From: Candidatus Pelagibacter communis
Lineage (GTDB): Bacteria; Pseudomonadota; Alphaproteobacteria; Pelagibacterales; Pelagibacteraceae
Direction of reading: 5' to 3'
Assembly (NCBI RefSeq): GCF_001180225.1
Contig: NZ_CVST01000066.1
Location: 1-64,000, forward strand
DNA length: 64,000 nucleotides
Shown: positions 25,016-34,550 of the stretch, one piece after another
How positions within the stretch are numbered: position 1 is the first letter of the stretch
Layout of the letters: each line of letters starts with the position of its first letter
Notes under the pieces: generated by a model
What the model was told of the DNA's origin: nothing
The model's database searches: none
The model's input: only the letters and a program-made list of their open reading frames with translations
Program-made: the position numbers and the translations under genes

Positions 25016-25409
25016 TTGTTCTTAATTTTTTTCCAACATTATCAAGCAAAGCATTTAGGTACTTAGTTTGTGAATTTTCTAAGAAATAATTTGATGAATT
25101 TAAATACTCTTTAATTATAATGTTTAAGGATAAATTAGGTTTGTACATTAATTCGTATGTAGCAGCTTTTAAAATAGTTTGAAAAACCTTATCTAAATTT
25201 TCAAAGACAAATTCATCACCTAATTTATTTTTTAATTCATCTATAATTAGATCATTTCTTTCGATAGTTCCTAGTACAATATCTTTAATAAATTTTTTAA
25301 ATCTGTGTTTTGGAAACTGTAATTCATCATCTTCGTTATAAAATTTACCATAGAGTTTTTGAATTATTATAACCCTAGGATTATTTATTGGATTAAAATG
25401 TGTTCTCAT
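25008..25409 (-). CDS. nusB: Transcription antitermination factor NusB
   Basis: A 133-residue all-helical protein beginning RVIIIQKLYGKFYNEDD, with ILKAATYELMYKPNLSLNIIIKEYLN (about 82-107) as the most family-like segment. NusB binds boxA RNA with NusE (S10) in rRNA antitermination. It overlaps ribH by four bases and thiL by eight, the common ribH-nusB order. Confidence 0.9.
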   Translation of the reverse strand: MRTHFNPINNPRVIIIQKLYGKFYNEDDELQFPKHRFKKFIKDIVLGTIERNDLIIDELKNKLGDEFVFENLDKVFQTILKAATYELMYKPNLSLNIIIKEYLNSSNYFLENSQTKYLNALLDNVGKKLRTNA

Positions 25410-25795
25410 TTTTGAGATAGAACAGAAATTACTGCTTCAGCTGCTTCCGCACCTTTTTTCTTTCTCGCTTTAGCTTGAGACATATTCAAACAAGTAATTA
25501 TTCCATTCCCAATTGGTTTTTTACTTGAAATTGATAATTCCATAATGCCATTAGTTGCTGCTTGAGAAATAAAATCAAAGTGAGGAGTTTGACCTTTAAT
25601 AACACAGCCTAAAGCTAAAAAGGCATCATGCTTATTAATGTTTTTTGAAATAGTTACTGGGATTTCAAAAGCTCCTGGAACATTAATAACTTTTATATTA
25701 TTTTTTTTTGAAATTAATTTTAAAGCACTCTTAAGTAGTCCATCTGCAATATCTTTGTAATAATCAGCTATAACAATCAAAATTTTTTTCTTCAT
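25406..25795 (-). CDS. ribH: 6,7-dimethyl-8-ribityllumazine synthase
   Basis: A 129-residue lumazine synthase, shorter at both ends than the usual 150. Core motifs are VPGAFEIPVTISK (residues about 40-52), the GCVIKGQTPHFDFISQAATNGIMELS loop with the catalytic His, and PIGNGIITCLNMSQAKARKKKG. It condenses a ribitylamino-pyrimidine with dihydroxybutanone phosphate. Its start shares one base with the end of the ribB-type gene. Confidence 0.95.
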   Translation of the reverse strand: MKKKILIVIADYYKDIADGLLKSALKLISKKNNIKVINVPGAFEIPVTISKNINKHDAFLALGCVIKGQTPHFDFISQAATNGIMELSISSKKPIGNGIITCLNMSQAKARKKKGAEAAEAVISVLSQK

Positions 25796-26895
25796 TATAT
25801 CAATTCTTGTTTAGTAATTTTTATACCATAACCATCTAAACCAATAACTTTTTTTGGAGATTTTGTGATTAATATCATATTTTTAATTTTCAGATCTTTT
25901 ATAATTTGAGCTCCAATTCCGTAATTTCTTATTAATTTATCATTACCCTTTTTATAAAAATCTTTATTTTTATAATCTTTTAGAGTTTGTGTTACAGATT
26001 TTAAATTAGAGTCTTTAATAAAGATTAATACACAATTGTTATATTTTTTAAAATAATTCAAAGTTTTGTTAAATGAGTTTGGTAATTGTTGATTAATTAA
26101 ATAATTTTGAACTACATTTGAAGAGATCACTCTTACCCTTGGGGTAATACCCTTTTTTATTTTTCCTTTAATTAGAGCAAAATGTTCTGCACCATCAATC
26201 AAATTTTCATAAATTCGAATATTATACTTTTGATCTTTTACAATTATTGAGCTTTGTTTTTTTAATTTAATTAATTTTTCTTTTTTAAGTCTATAAGCAA
26301 TCAAATCTTCAATCTTACCTATTTTAAGTTTATGCTTATTTGCAAAATTAAATAAATCGTTACCTTTGGCCATTGTTCCATCTTCGTTCATAATTTCACA
26401 AATAACAGCTGAATTATTTTTTTTTGCTAATTTTGAGATATCAACTGAAGCTTCTGTATGCCCAGCTCTAACAAGTACACCTCCATCTTTTGCTATTATT
26501 GGAAAAACATGACCTGGAGATACAATTTCATTTTTGTTAGCATTTTTCTTTGAAGCAACTTTAATTGTTTTGGCTCTATCCTTCGCTGAAATTCCAGTTG
26601 TAATTCCCTTTTTAGCTTCGATAGAAACGGTAAATGCAGTTTTATTTCTTGATTGATTAATTGGTGACATTAATGAAAGGTTTAATTTTTTTGCCTGAAC
26701 ACTATCTAGAGCTAAACAAATTAAACCTCTGCCATACTTGGCCATAAAATTTATATTTTTTGAATTAGTATCTGATGTGGATATTACTAAATCGCCTTCA
26801 TTTTCTCTTTTTTCATCATCAACTAAAATGAACATTCCACCTTTTCTAGCAATACTGATAATAGTTTCTATTGATGCAAAATTATTTTTTGTCAT
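25795..26895 (-). CDS. ribB: Dihydroxybutanone-phosphate synthase fused to a degenerate GTP cyclohydrolase II domain
   Basis: A 366-residue fusion. Residues 1 to about 205 are a complete DHBP synthase (DDEKRENEGD at 26-35, then GHVFPI and RAGHTEASVD), which makes dihydroxybutanone phosphate from ribulose 5-phosphate. Residues about 215-366 align with GTP cyclohydrolase II only at the C-terminus (RNYGIGAQIIKDL, GLDGYGIKI). The zinc-binding stretch that should read GDxxxSxxCDCG is replaced by a Cys-free sequence, and the catalytic RGIGL segment is missing. GTP cyclohydrolase activity is therefore unlikely. Similar RibBX-type fusions are known in alphaproteobacteria, and a true ribA would have to lie elsewhere. 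Confidence 0.9.
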   Translation of the reverse strand: MTKNNFASIETIISIARKGGMFILVDDEKRENEGDLVISTSDTNSKNINFMAKYGRGLICLALDSVQAKKLNLSLMSPINQSRNKTAFTVSIEAKKGITTGISAKDRAKTIKVASKKNANKNEIVSPGHVFPIIAKDGGVLVRAGHTEASVDISKLAKKNNSAVICEIMNEDGTMAKGNDLFNFANKHKLKIGKIEDLIAYRLKKEKLIKLKKQSSIIVKDQKYNIRIYENLIDGAEHFALIKGKIKKGITPRVRVISSNVVQNYLINQQLPNSFNKTLNYFKKYNNCVLIFIKDSNLKSVTQTLKDYKNKDFYKKGNDKLIRNYGIGAQIIKDLKIKNMILITKSPKKVIGLDGYGIKITKQELI

Positions 26896-27475
26896 TAAAA
26901 TAATTTCTTACATATTTAGACAAGATATCAATCTCAATATTTACCAAACTAGATTTTTTTAAAGTAGATAAATTGGTCTCTTTATAAGTATGGGGAATAA
27001 TCCAAATTTGAAAACCTTTTTTTGTAATTTTTGAAATTGTGAGAGAGATGCCATTTACGCATATTGACGCCTTCTCTATTAAATGTTTTCTTTCTTTTTT
27101 TGGAATCTCAAAATCAAAAAGATAAGATTTATCTATTTTATTAATACTATTAACTATTCCAACCGTATCAACATGACCTTGGCAGATATGACCAGAAATT
27201 TTAGTTCCATATTTCAAAGGTAACTCTAAGTTCAAAACATCATTTGTTTTGAGAAATTTAAATTTGGACCTAATTAAAGTTTCATTTGATAAATAAAATT
27301 CCATTATTTTTGACTTATAGGAAATTAGTGTGAGACATACCCCATCACATGCAACTGACAATCCCATATCTTTTGATGAAACTTTTAAGTTACTTTTAAT
27401 AAATATATTGATGCCTTTTGGTCTTTTAGTAATTCTTTTGACAGTACCTTGGTTATATATAATTCCGTTAAACAT
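26882..27475 (-). CDS. ribE: Riboflavin synthase, alpha chain
   Basis: A 197-residue protein with two lumazine-binding repeats (about 1-95 and 96-190). It starts [11 protein letters not shown], where MFTGII is usual. Substrate-site segments SVACDGVCLTL and ASICVNGISLTI appear once per repeat, with GHICQGHVDTV at the junction. It dismutates two lumazines to riboflavin. It overlaps ribD by eight bases and the ribB-type gene by 14, so the rib genes are tightly coupled. Confidence 0.94.
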   Translation of the reverse strand: MFNGIIYNQGTVKRITKRPKGINIFIKSNLKVSSKDMGLSVACDGVCLTLISYKSKIMEFYLSNETLIRSKFKFLKTNDVLNLELPLKYGTKISGHICQGHVDTVGIVNSINKIDKSYLFDFEIPKKERKHLIEKASICVNGISLTISKITKKGFQIWIIPHTYKETNLSTLKKSSLVNIEIDILSKYVRNYFNDKK

Positions 27476-28580
27476 AGTTTTTATAAAATTCTATTTTATC
27501 CTTTTTTAATTTAAGGTTTAGTTTTGACTTATATCTATATTTTGATTTTAAGGTATTTAAACCGTTAAATTCAACAAAATCAGAATTTTTGGACAAATTT
27601 TTGGAACTTTTAAACAAATAAAATTTATTAAAAATTTTATCATTTATGAATGATTTTGTAAGTTTATCTCCACCTTCAACCAATAAATTTCTACTTCCTA
27701 AAGAATAAATTTTTTTTAATATCTCTTTTAAATTGAATTCTTTATTATTATTAATTTTAGATTTTATTAATAAGACTTTTTTAGATTTAAATAATGAGAT
27801 TTTTGATTTTGTTGCTTCATTATAAAAAATAATTGTTTTTATTTTAGTTGCAGATTTTATTAAGTAAGAGTTTGGATTAGAATTTAGCTTATTATCTAAA
27901 ATGACTCTTATAGGTGAAAAATTATTTTTGTTTTTAAGTCTACAATTGAGTTTTGGATTATCCTTATTTAAGGTTTTGTGTGAAATTAATATCGTATCAT
28001 TTTTATATCTTAAAAAATGTGAAAACTTATCAGAATAAATATTAGTAATTTTTTGCTTTTCTTTACTATAAATTAAATTGTTCTTTGAAACTGCAATTTT
28101 ACCTGTAACAAAAGGTATTTTATTTTTTCTGTTAAAAAAATAAGGATAGTAAAACCGACTGATTTCTTTTTTTAAAAGATTTTTTCTAACTTTTATTTTA
28201 CTTGATTTTAAAACTTTAAAAGATTTTCCACTAACACGTTCGTCAATATCAGAATTTGAGTAAATAACTTCTGATATTTTTGATTTAATTATTAAATTTG
28301 TACAAGGTGGTGTTTTTCCTTTATGACAACACGGTTCTAATGTGACATACATCTTTGAACCAGCAACATTTTCAATAGAGTCTTTAATTGCATTTCGTTC
28401 AGCATGAGGCCTTCCATCATATGAAGTCTGTCCTATAGATATAATTTTATTATTTTTAACAATTACACATCCAACAGATGGATTTGTACCGGTTAAACCT
28501 TCGCGAGCAATTGCCAAATTAAGGGCAATTTGCATGAATTGTTTATCTTTACTGGTAAATTTATCTTTTTTTGTAGACAT
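27468..28580 (-). CDS. ribD: Bifunctional riboflavin deaminase/reductase RibD
   Basis: A 370-residue enzyme. The N-terminal deaminase has the zinc site HAERNAI and [14 protein letters not shown] (about 75-108), normal for the family. The C-terminal reductase domain (about 150-370) begins [11 protein letters not shown] and keeps [14 protein letters not shown] near the end, but is otherwise lysine-rich and diverged. It catalyses the second and third steps of riboflavin synthesis. Its start lies within the last 20 bases of nrdR. Confidence 0.93.
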   Translation of the reverse strand: MSTKKDKFTSKDKQFMQIALNLAIAREGLTGTNPSVGCVIVKNNKIISIGQTSYDGRPHAERNAIKDSIENVAGSKMYVTLEPCCHKGKTPPCTNLIIKSKISEVIYSNSDIDERVSGKSFKVLKSSKIKVRKNLLKKEISRFYYPYFFNRKNKIPFVTGKIAVSKNNLIYSKEKQKITNIYSDKFSHFLRYKNDTILISHKTLNKDNPKLNCRLKNKNNFSPIRVILDNKLNSNPNSYLIKSATKIKTIIFYNEATKSKISLFKSKKVLLIKSKINNNKEFNLKEILKKIYSLGSRNLLVEGGDKLTKSFINDKIFNKFYLFKSSKNLSKNSDFVEFNGLNTLKSKYRYKSKLNLKLKKDKIEFYKNYV

Positions 28581-29019
28581 CTAATCTGTCCACGAATTGC
28601 ACAAAGTCTTTTTCTTCTCTAAAATTTCTATAAACGGAAGCAAAACGCACATATGCTACAGGATCAAGCTCTTTTAATCCTTCCATAACCATTGTTCCAA
28701 TTGTACTAGTTGATATTTCTGTTTGTCCAAGTTCTTCTAATGATCTTGAGATTTTACTTATAAATTTTTCAGCAGTTTCCGTATCAATTGGTCTCTTTTT
28801 TAGTGCTATATAGATTGATTTAGATAATTTATCTCTGTCAAAAGAAGATTTTCTTCCATTTTTTTTAACAACCATTAATTCTCTAAATTGAATTCTTTCA
28901 AAGGTAGTAAATCTTTCGCCACATATACATAATCGTCTTCTTCTTATTGCAGTTCCATCTTCAGTTGGTCTAGAATCTACAACTGACGTATCACCTTTTT
29001 TTTCACAAGGACAAATCAT
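28561..29019 (-). CDS. nrdR: Transcriptional repressor NrdR with atypical zinc ribbon
   Basis: A 152-residue NrdR: zinc ribbon, [15 protein letters not shown] (residues 15-29), [11 protein letters not shown] (34-44) and an ATP-cone domain to about residue 140. NrdR represses ribonucleotide reductase genes when nucleotides are plentiful. The zinc knuckles read C3-P-C5 and C31-I-C33 instead of the usual CxxC; the second is one residue shorter. I checked this codon by codon on the minus strand. Placement between glyA and ribD is the common alphaproteobacterial order. Confidence 0.94.
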   Translation of the reverse strand: MICPCEKKGDTSVVDSRPTEDGTAIRRRRLCICGERFTTFERIQFRELMVVKKNGRKSSFDRDKLSKSIYIALKKRPIDTETAEKFISKISRSLEELGQTEISTSTIGTMVMEGLKELDPVAYVRFASVYRNFREEKDFVQFVDRLDVYKKR

Positions 29020-29022
29020 TAT

Positions 29023-30336
29023 TTATAAATTTTTATATATTGGAAATGACGAAGTTAGATTAATAACTTCATTTCTTACTTCGTTTTCAACTTTACTGTT
29101 ATCATCAGGATTTTCAGATAAACCTTTAATAGTTTTTGTTATCAATTCACCTACAGTTTTAAATTCATTTAATCCAAATCCACGTGTAGTAGCAGCTTGA
29201 GTACCCAATCTAATTCCCGATGTAATCATTGGTTTCTCTGTATCAAAAGGTATTCCATTTTTATTACATGTTATGTTGGCTCTTGATAGACTTTCCGCTG
29301 CAAGATTTCCCTTAACATTAAAAGGTCTTAAATCAACAAGCATTAAATGAGTATCAGTTCCATCTGAATAAATTTTAAATCCATTGTTTTTTAAAGTTTC
29401 GGCTAAGATTTTTGCATTAGCTAAAACAGATTTTATATAATCTTGAAAATCTGGTTGAAGAGCTTCTAGAAAACCAGCAGCTTTAGCAGCAATAATATGC
29501 ATCAAAGGTCCACCTTGATAACCAGGGAAAACAGCTGTGTTAAACTTTTTACCAAGCTCCTCGTCATTAGACAAAATTATTCCACCTCTTGCACTTCTAA
29601 AAACTTTATGTGTAGTTGAGGTTACAACATGAGCATAATCACATGGATTTGGATAACCTTTACCAGCCACAAGTCCTGAGAAATGTGCCATATCAACCAT
29701 TAAATAGGCTCCTACTTTATCAGCTATTTCTCTAAATCTTTTAAAATCTATTACTCGAGAATAAGCACTGCCGCCTGCTATTATTAATTTAGGCTTGTGT
29801 TCTAAAGCAAGTCTTTCAACATTATCATAATCAATAAGCTCAGACTCTTTATCAACGTCATAACCTATAGCGTTAAACCATTTACCTGACATAGATATTT
29901 TCAATCCGTGTGTTATGTGTCCACCTGAATTTAAACTCATTCCCATAAATGTATCTCCAGGATTTAATAAAGCTAAAAATACAGCTCCATTTGCTTGAGC
30001 TCCAGAGTGCGGTTGTGCATTTGCATATTTACAATTAAATAATTTTTTTAATCTCTCAATTGCAAGACTTTCTGCAACATCTACATGTTCGCAACCATTA
30101 TAGTATCTTTTTCCTGGATATCCTTCGGCATACTTATTAGTTAAAACTGATCCTTGAGCTTCAAGAACTGCTTGTGAAACTATATTTTCTGATGCAATTA
30201 ATTCTATATGTTGTTGTTGTCTTAAGAGTTCGTCTTTTATAGCTTTATATAATTCAGGGTCCTTGCTAGACAAACCATCTTCAAAGAAACTCTTATAACT
30301 ATCGTTTAAATAACTTTTTTCACTAGACATAATCAA
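29023..30336 (-). CDS. glyA: Serine hydroxymethyltransferase
   Basis: A 437-residue PLP enzyme. The PLP lysine is K244 in [10 protein letters not shown]; other segments are [16 protein letters not shown] (71-86), [13 protein letters not shown] (107-119) and [12 protein letters not shown] (213-224). It interconverts serine and glycine while charging tetrahydrofolate with a one-carbon unit. Together with the sarcosine oxidase operon here, which also yields glycine and methylene-THF, it forms a glycine/C1 node. It abuts rpiB without a gap and lies three bases before nrdR. Confidence 0.97.
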   Translation of the reverse strand: MIMSSEKSYLNDSYKSFFEDGLSSKDPELYKAIKDELLRQQQHIELIASENIVSQAVLEAQGSVLTNKYAEGYPGKRYYNGCEHVDVAESLAIERLKKLFNCKYANAQPHSGAQANGAVFLALLNPGDTFMGMSLNSGGHITHGLKISMSGKWFNAIGYDVDKESELIDYDNVERLALEHKPKLIIAGGSAYSRVIDFKRFREIADKVGAYLMVDMAHFSGLVAGKGYPNPCDYAHVVTSTTHKVFRSARGGIILSNDEELGKKFNTAVFPGYQGGPLMHIIAAKAAGFLEALQPDFQDYIKSVLANAKILAETLKNNGFKIYSDGTDTHLMLVDLRPFNVKGNLAAESLSRANITCNKNGIPFDTEKPMITSGIRLGTQAATTRGFGLNEFKTVGELITKTIKGLSENPDDNSKVENEVRNEVINLTSSFPIYKNL

Positions 30337-30762
30337 TTATATTTTTTTTACTCTTTTTAAGTGTCTCCCACCTTCAAACTTTGTATTTAAAAAAATGCTA
30401 ATAAATTTTAATGCATTTTTTTTAGTTAATAATCTAGAACCCAATGTAATGATATTTGCATCATTATGCAATCTAGATAATTTAGTCGATTTTTCATTAA
30501 AGCATTGAGCGGCTCTAACATTTTTATGTTTATTTGCCGCAATATTCATTCCAGTTCCTGATCCACATACCAAAATACCAATATTTTTTTTTGATGAATT
30601 TACTTTTCTTGCAACTTTATGTGCGTAATCTGGGTAATCAACGCTATTCTCATTTGAGGGACCAAAATCTTGGAAATTAATTTTTTTCTTTTCTAAATAA
30701 ATTTTAATTGCTTCTTTAAGTTTAAAACCAGCGTGGTCTGATGAAATAAATATCTTTTTCAA
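30337..30762 (-). CDS. rpiB: Ribose-5-phosphate isomerase B
   Basis: A 141-residue RpiB/LacAB protein with SSDHAGFKLKE (residues 7-17), VDYPDYAHKVA and the active-site Cys66 in LVCGSGTGMNIAANK. It interconverts ribose-5-phosphate and ribulose-5-phosphate, and the latter is the substrate of the RibB domain nearby. It directly precedes glyA, a common alphaproteobacterial pairing, and follows the dioxygenase gene after one base. Confidence 0.95.
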   Translation of the reverse strand: MKKIFISSDHAGFKLKEAIKIYLEKKKINFQDFGPSNENSVDYPDYAHKVARKVNSSKKNIGILVCGSGTGMNIAANKHKNVRAAQCFNEKSTKLSRLHNDANIITLGSRLLTKKNALKFISIFLNTKFEGGRHLKRVKKI

Positions 30763-30763
30763 A

Positions 30764-31402
30764 CTAATTGAATTTATAATCTAGCACACAAGCAACAAGG
30801 TGGACTCTATTTTCTTCACCACCATTAAATGCATTATGATATTTTGTGTTATTAGTCACCCACACAGAACCATCTGCTGGCATATGTTTTGCAACATTAT
30901 CTATGACCATTAAGCATCCAGGATTAGTTACAATCGGAATGTGCAATCTTGGTTCTGGATCTCTATGCCAACTTAAAGTTGATCTTGGTTCTTTTAGCAA
31001 AATTCTTACTCTACCCAATTTGTATTTGCTTGATAAAACATCATAAACTTCTTTAAAATAAGTGTTCTCATAATCTTTTATAAATTCAGAATAAGCTGCT
31101 TCATCAATTTCAACATCTCTAGAAACCTCTTGTCCAGTTTTATCAGGTTTAGTCCAGTAAACACCTCTAGCTTTATTGCCTTTGATTGAGTCAGGATCAC
31201 CAGGAATTTGAGTTAATGAAATTGCTCCAAAGTGTGTTATTCCAGCATCTTCGAATTTTTTTGTCTTAATAATTTGGTTATAGGCCTCTTGAAGTTTGTT
31301 TATATCAAATTTCAAGTTTTGTTTTTGAAAATCGCTAAAATCTAAAACTCTTTCTTCTTTTTTTAGGTTTAGGTTTACAACTTTTGTGTTATCAATGTTC
31401 AT
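30764..31402 (-). CDS. Aspartyl/asparaginyl beta-hydroxylase-like 2OG-Fe(II) dioxygenase
   Basis: A 212-residue cupin-fold oxygenase. The iron facial triad is H146-x-D148 (SWHRDPEP) and H189 (TKYHNAFNGG), and R199 in ENRVHL is placed to bind 2-oxoglutarate. The segment LHIPIVTNPGC between them is typical of the aspartyl/asparaginyl hydroxylase branch. The first 110 residues have no clear domain. The substrate may be a protein side chain or a small molecule. Its position ahead of rpiB-glyA, divergent from hemB, suggests metabolic use but proves nothing. Confidence 0.75.
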   Translation of the reverse strand: MNIDNTKVVNLNLKKEERVLDFSDFQKQNLKFDINKLQEAYNQIIKTKKFEDAGITHFGAISLTQIPGDPDSIKGNKARGVYWTKPDKTGQEVSRDVEIDEAAYSEFIKDYENTYFKEVYDVLSSKYKLGRVRILLKEPRSTLSWHRDPEPRLHIPIVTNPGCLMVIDNVAKHMPADGSVWVTNNTKYHNAFNGGEENRVHLVACVLDYKFN

Positions 31403-31412
31403 AAAAATGGTT

Positions 31413-31443
31413 TTGTACTTAATTTAAGAGTTATTTGTATAAT
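31413..31443 (+). promoter_or_regulatory. Predicted promoter of hemB
   Basis: A perfect TATAAT lies at 31438-31443, 32 bases before the hemB ATG. Upstream, TTGTAC (31413-31418, 19-base spacer) or TGTACT (31414-31419, 18-base spacer) could be the -35. The 73-base gap also has to serve the divergent dioxygenase gene. Confidence 0.4.
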
Positions 31444-31475
31444 ACATTTGTCGCATTAATAAAGTAAATTTAAAC

Positions 31476-32465
31476 ATGATTGTAGGAAAATATCCAAGCC
31501 TAAGATTAAGAAGAAACAGAAAATCTTCTTGGACTAGAAAACTAATACAGGAAAATACCCTAAGTCCTAATGATTTTATTCTTCCAATTTTTCTTATTGA
31601 TGGAGTAAATAAAAAACAACATATAAAATCAATGCCTGGCGTCTACAGGTATTCAGTGGATAGAATCGGTCAAATTATTGATAAAGCGATAAGCAAAGGA
31701 ATTCCGATGGTTGCCCTTTTCCCAAACACAAAAAAGTCATTAAAAAATGAACTAGGATCAGAAGCGCTCAATGAAAATAATCTTGTTTGTAGAGCATCAA
31801 GAATGATTAAAAAAAAATACAAAAATCAAATTGGAATTATGTGTGATGTTGCATTAGATCCTTATACCTCTCATGGACATGACGGATTAATCAAATCTAA
31901 TAAAATTTTAAATGATGAAACAATTCAAGTTTTAATAAACCAATCTTTACTTCAAGCTGAAATGGGTTGTGATGTTTTAGCTCCATCAGATATGATGGAT
32001 GGAAGGATTAGTAAAATTAGAAAAGCAATAGATCAAAACAATTTCCAAGACGTTCAGATTTTATCTTATGCAGCAAAATATGCATCCAGCTTTTATGGTC
32101 CCTTTAGAGATGCTGTGGGATCAAAAAGTTCATTAAAGGGTGATAAAAAAACATATCAAATGGATTTTAGAAATTCTGATGAAGCATTAAGAGAAGTTGC
32201 TTTGGATATAAAAGAAGGAGCTGATATGGTTATGGTTAAACCAGGAATGCCATATTTGGATATAATTAAATCAATTAAAGAAAAATTCAAAATCCCAGTT
32301 TTTGCATATCAAGTATCTGGTGAGTACAGTCTAATAGAAAATGCTATTAATAAAAACCTTGTAAATAAAGATGCAGTGTATGAAAGTTTAGTGTCTTTTA
32401 AAAGAGCTGGTGCAAATGCGATTGTGAGTTATTACGCTGATCGAATTGACAAAATAATAAAGTAA
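31476..32465 (+). CDS. hemB: Delta-aminolevulinic acid dehydratase (porphobilinogen synthase)
   Basis: A 329-residue enzyme that joins two aminolevulinates to porphobilinogen in heme synthesis. The Schiff-base lysines are in SYAAKYASSFYGPFRD and VKPGMPYLD. The metal site reads DVALDPYTSHGHDG, the aspartate-rich magnesium type, not the cysteine-rich zinc type. The start is preceded by a good -10 box. Its stop codon touches the recO stop on the other strand with no spacer. Confidence 0.96.
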   Translation: MIVGKYPSLRLRRNRKSSWTRKLIQENTLSPNDFILPIFLIDGVNKKQHIKSMPGVYRYSVDRIGQIIDKAISKGIPMVALFPNTKKSLKNELGSEALNENNLVCRASRMIKKKYKNQIGIMCDVALDPYTSHGHDGLIKSNKILNDETIQVLINQSLLQAEMGCDVLAPSDMMDGRISKIRKAIDQNNFQDVQILSYAAKYASSFYGPFRDAVGSKSSLKGDKKTYQMDFRNSDEALREVALDIKEGADMVMVKPGMPYLDIIKSIKEKFKIPVFAYQVSGEYSLIENAINKNLVNKDAVYESLVSFKRAGANAIVSYYADRIDKIIK

Positions 32466-33146
32466 TCACCTTAAAGTATTTAGAAATAACAATCTATTGT
32501 TTGGAAAATTAATATTATTTGGTTTTAAAATTGTTTTATCTAGATAATCATTAACTAACTTCAAACCTTTTAGTAAAATTTTAATATCTTCAACCTCTTT
32601 ATCTTTTTCAATAAGAAAGTTTGGAACATATTTTTTTTCATTTGATGATGAAACATAGTAAACAGTTTCGTTATTTTCAGTATCTTTTTCTACTAAGTTT
32701 TCTAATTCTAAATCATAACCTAATATTTTGAGTAATTCTAATTCCCAAAAAATATATTTTTTTAACCAATTTTTATCTTGTAAAATTAAAAAAAAATTCT
32801 GAATTATGAAAAAAACTTTTTCATTTGATTGTGCGTCTGCTGTTAAAATTTTAATCAAATTCATTGCAGAAGTTAAGCATGATAATTTTTGTCTATCATC
32901 AAAATACAAAGGGCTGTAAGCATTTAAAATTTCAACTTTAAAATAGCCAATCCTATTCTCATTTTTTGAATTATAATTAACATGCAACTTATTTCCTATT
33001 TGCAGATAATTTTTAATTTTTTTTGATGTTCCACCAAATATGATGCCTGATACTTTACCTTTTTCTTTGGTGAAAATTTCTACAATTAAGGAGTTTTCGT
33101 TATATCTATTTTTACTTATCAAAAAACCTTCATCAGACCAATTCAT
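32466..33146 (-). CDS. recO: DNA repair protein RecO
   Basis: A 226-residue RecO with the N-terminal OB fold (DEGFLISKNRYNENSLIVEIFTKEKGKVSG, residues about 5-34) and a helical C-terminal domain (LELLKILGYDLEL). The zinc-finger cysteines found in many RecO proteins are missing. RecO helps load RecA onto SSB-coated single-stranded DNA. It follows rnc after one base in the lepB-rnc-recO order. Confidence 0.88.
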   Translation of the reverse strand: MNWSDEGFLISKNRYNENSLIVEIFTKEKGKVSGIIFGGTSKKIKNYLQIGNKLHVNYNSKNENRIGYFKVEILNAYSPLYFDDRQKLSCLTSAMNLIKILTADAQSNEKVFFIIQNFFLILQDKNWLKKYIFWELELLKILGYDLELENLVEKDTENNETVYYVSSSNEKKYVPNFLIEKDKEVEDIKILLKGLKLVNDYLDKTILKPNNINFPNNRLLFLNTLR

Positions 33147-33147
33147 A

Positions 33148-33813
33148 TTATTTATTGAAAGTATTTAAACACTCTGTAGCTGCACTTTGCTCGGCATTTT
33201 TTTTGGAATTGCCAATGCCAATAAAGTATTTTGTATTGGGTAATTTGACTCCTACTTTAAATACAGGTTTGTGTCTTGGACCAGTATTTGAGATTAATTT
33301 ATATTTAGGAAGACTTTTAAATTTTTTTAATGTTTGTTCTTGTAACTTGGTTTTGGCATCAATTTCGGTAACAACACTATCGCTAATTTTTGCTTCCCAC
33401 TGCTTTAAAATAAATTTTTCAACAATATTAAAGCCTTTATCGAGATAAATTGCTCCTATTAAAGCTTCACAACTATCTGCAATAATTTTATCTTCAATTT
33501 TTATTTTTTTATTTCTTGGATTAAAAGTTTTAATATATTTTTCTAAATTAATTGATTTTGCAATTTCAAGACAAGATTTTTTATTAACAAGTGAAGCAAA
33601 TTTCTTATCAAGTATTCCCTCTTTTTCATTTGGATAAATTTCTAATAATTTTTTAGCCATGACCAGTCCTAGTACACGATCACCTAAAAATTCAATTTTC
33701 TCATTATTTTTAGAGGAATTAAAACTTTTATGAGTAAGAGATTGGTATAATAAATTTTTGTTTTTAAAAACTATATTTATTTTTTTTTCTAGTTCTTGAT
33801 GCTTTATTTTCAT
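33148..33813 (-). CDS. rnc: Ribonuclease III
   Basis: A 221-residue RNase III. The signature NEKIEFLGDRVLGLVM (residues 37-52) contains catalytic acidic residues including E41 and D45. The second acidic pair is DSCEALIGAIYLDKG (about 109-123). A double-stranded RNA-binding domain follows (KTKLQEQTLK..., GIGNSKKNAEQSAA). It processes rRNA precursors and other duplex RNA. It shares one base with lepB. Confidence 0.96.
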   Translation of the reverse strand: MKIKHQELEKKINIVFKNKNLLYQSLTHKSFNSSKNNEKIEFLGDRVLGLVMAKKLLEIYPNEKEGILDKKFASLVNKKSCLEIAKSINLEKYIKTFNPRNKKIKIEDKIIADSCEALIGAIYLDKGFNIVEKFILKQWEAKISDSVVTEIDAKTKLQEQTLKKFKSLPKYKLISNTGPRHKPVFKVGVKLPNTKYFIGIGNSKKNAEQSAATECLNTFNK

Positions 33814-34550
33814 TAATTAATTACATTAAAGGTTCTTTTAAATCTTATAGATTTATGCCATTTCCAAAATTCAATAAAACTTCCTATTTTTTTATCAGAT
33901 GAAAAAAAAATAAATTGAGCCTTACCAACCAGGTTATCTTTATGAACATAACCAACACTTGAAAGAAATCTGCTATCCTTAGAACAATCTCTATTATCAC
34001 CCAAAAAGAAATAATGATCATCTGGAACTGTAAAAACATCTGAATTTTGATATGTATAATTTTTTAAATAAACTGTATGAAATTTTTTACCGTTAGGTAA
34101 TTTTTCCTCAAACTTTAAGACATCTATTGTTGTGTCACCACAATAAATTTTTGTTTTAAGTGGGATTTTAGATTTAAGTATTTCGCTACTATTTAAATAT
34201 AGATTGGCGTCAATAAACTGGATTTTATCTCCTGGCAGCCCAATTAAACGTTTTATATAATCTGTTCTATTGTCAGCTGGTGTTTTAAATACAATTACAT
34301 CCCCTCTTTCAGGACTTTTAAACATTATTCTTTTACTAAGTATTGGTGGACTAAAAGGGAAAGAATGTTTGCTATACCCATATGAATATTTTGTAACAAA
34401 TAATCTATCACCTACAAGTAATGTGGGTTCCATCGAAGAAGAAGGTATATAAAAAGGTTGCACTAAAAGTGATCTAATTATTACTGCAATTATCAAAGCA
34501 TAAAATAAAGTTTTTATATTTTCTGAAAAAAATTTTTTATCAAGTTTCAT
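33813..34550 (-). CDS. lepB: Signal peptidase I
   Basis: A 245-residue membrane peptidase with an N-terminal helix (about 12-30), the nucleophile S39 in PSSSMEPTL and the general base K100 in YIKRLIGLPGD. GDNRDCSKDSR (about 184-194) is the third conserved box. It cleaves signal peptides of exported proteins on the outer face of the cytoplasmic membrane. It shares one base with acpS upstream and one with rnc downstream. Confidence 0.96.
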   Translation of the reverse strand: MKLDKKFFSENIKTLFYALIIAVIIRSLLVQPFYIPSSSMEPTLLVGDRLFVTKYSYGYSKHSFPFSPPILSKRIMFKSPERGDVIVFKTPADNRTDYIKRLIGLPGDKIQFIDANLYLNSSEILKSKIPLKTKIYCGDTTIDVLKFEEKLPNGKKFHTVYLKNYTYQNSDVFTVPDDHYFFLGDNRDCSKDSRFLSSVGYVHKDNLVGKAQFIFFSSDKKIGSFIEFWKWHKSIRFKRTFNVIN

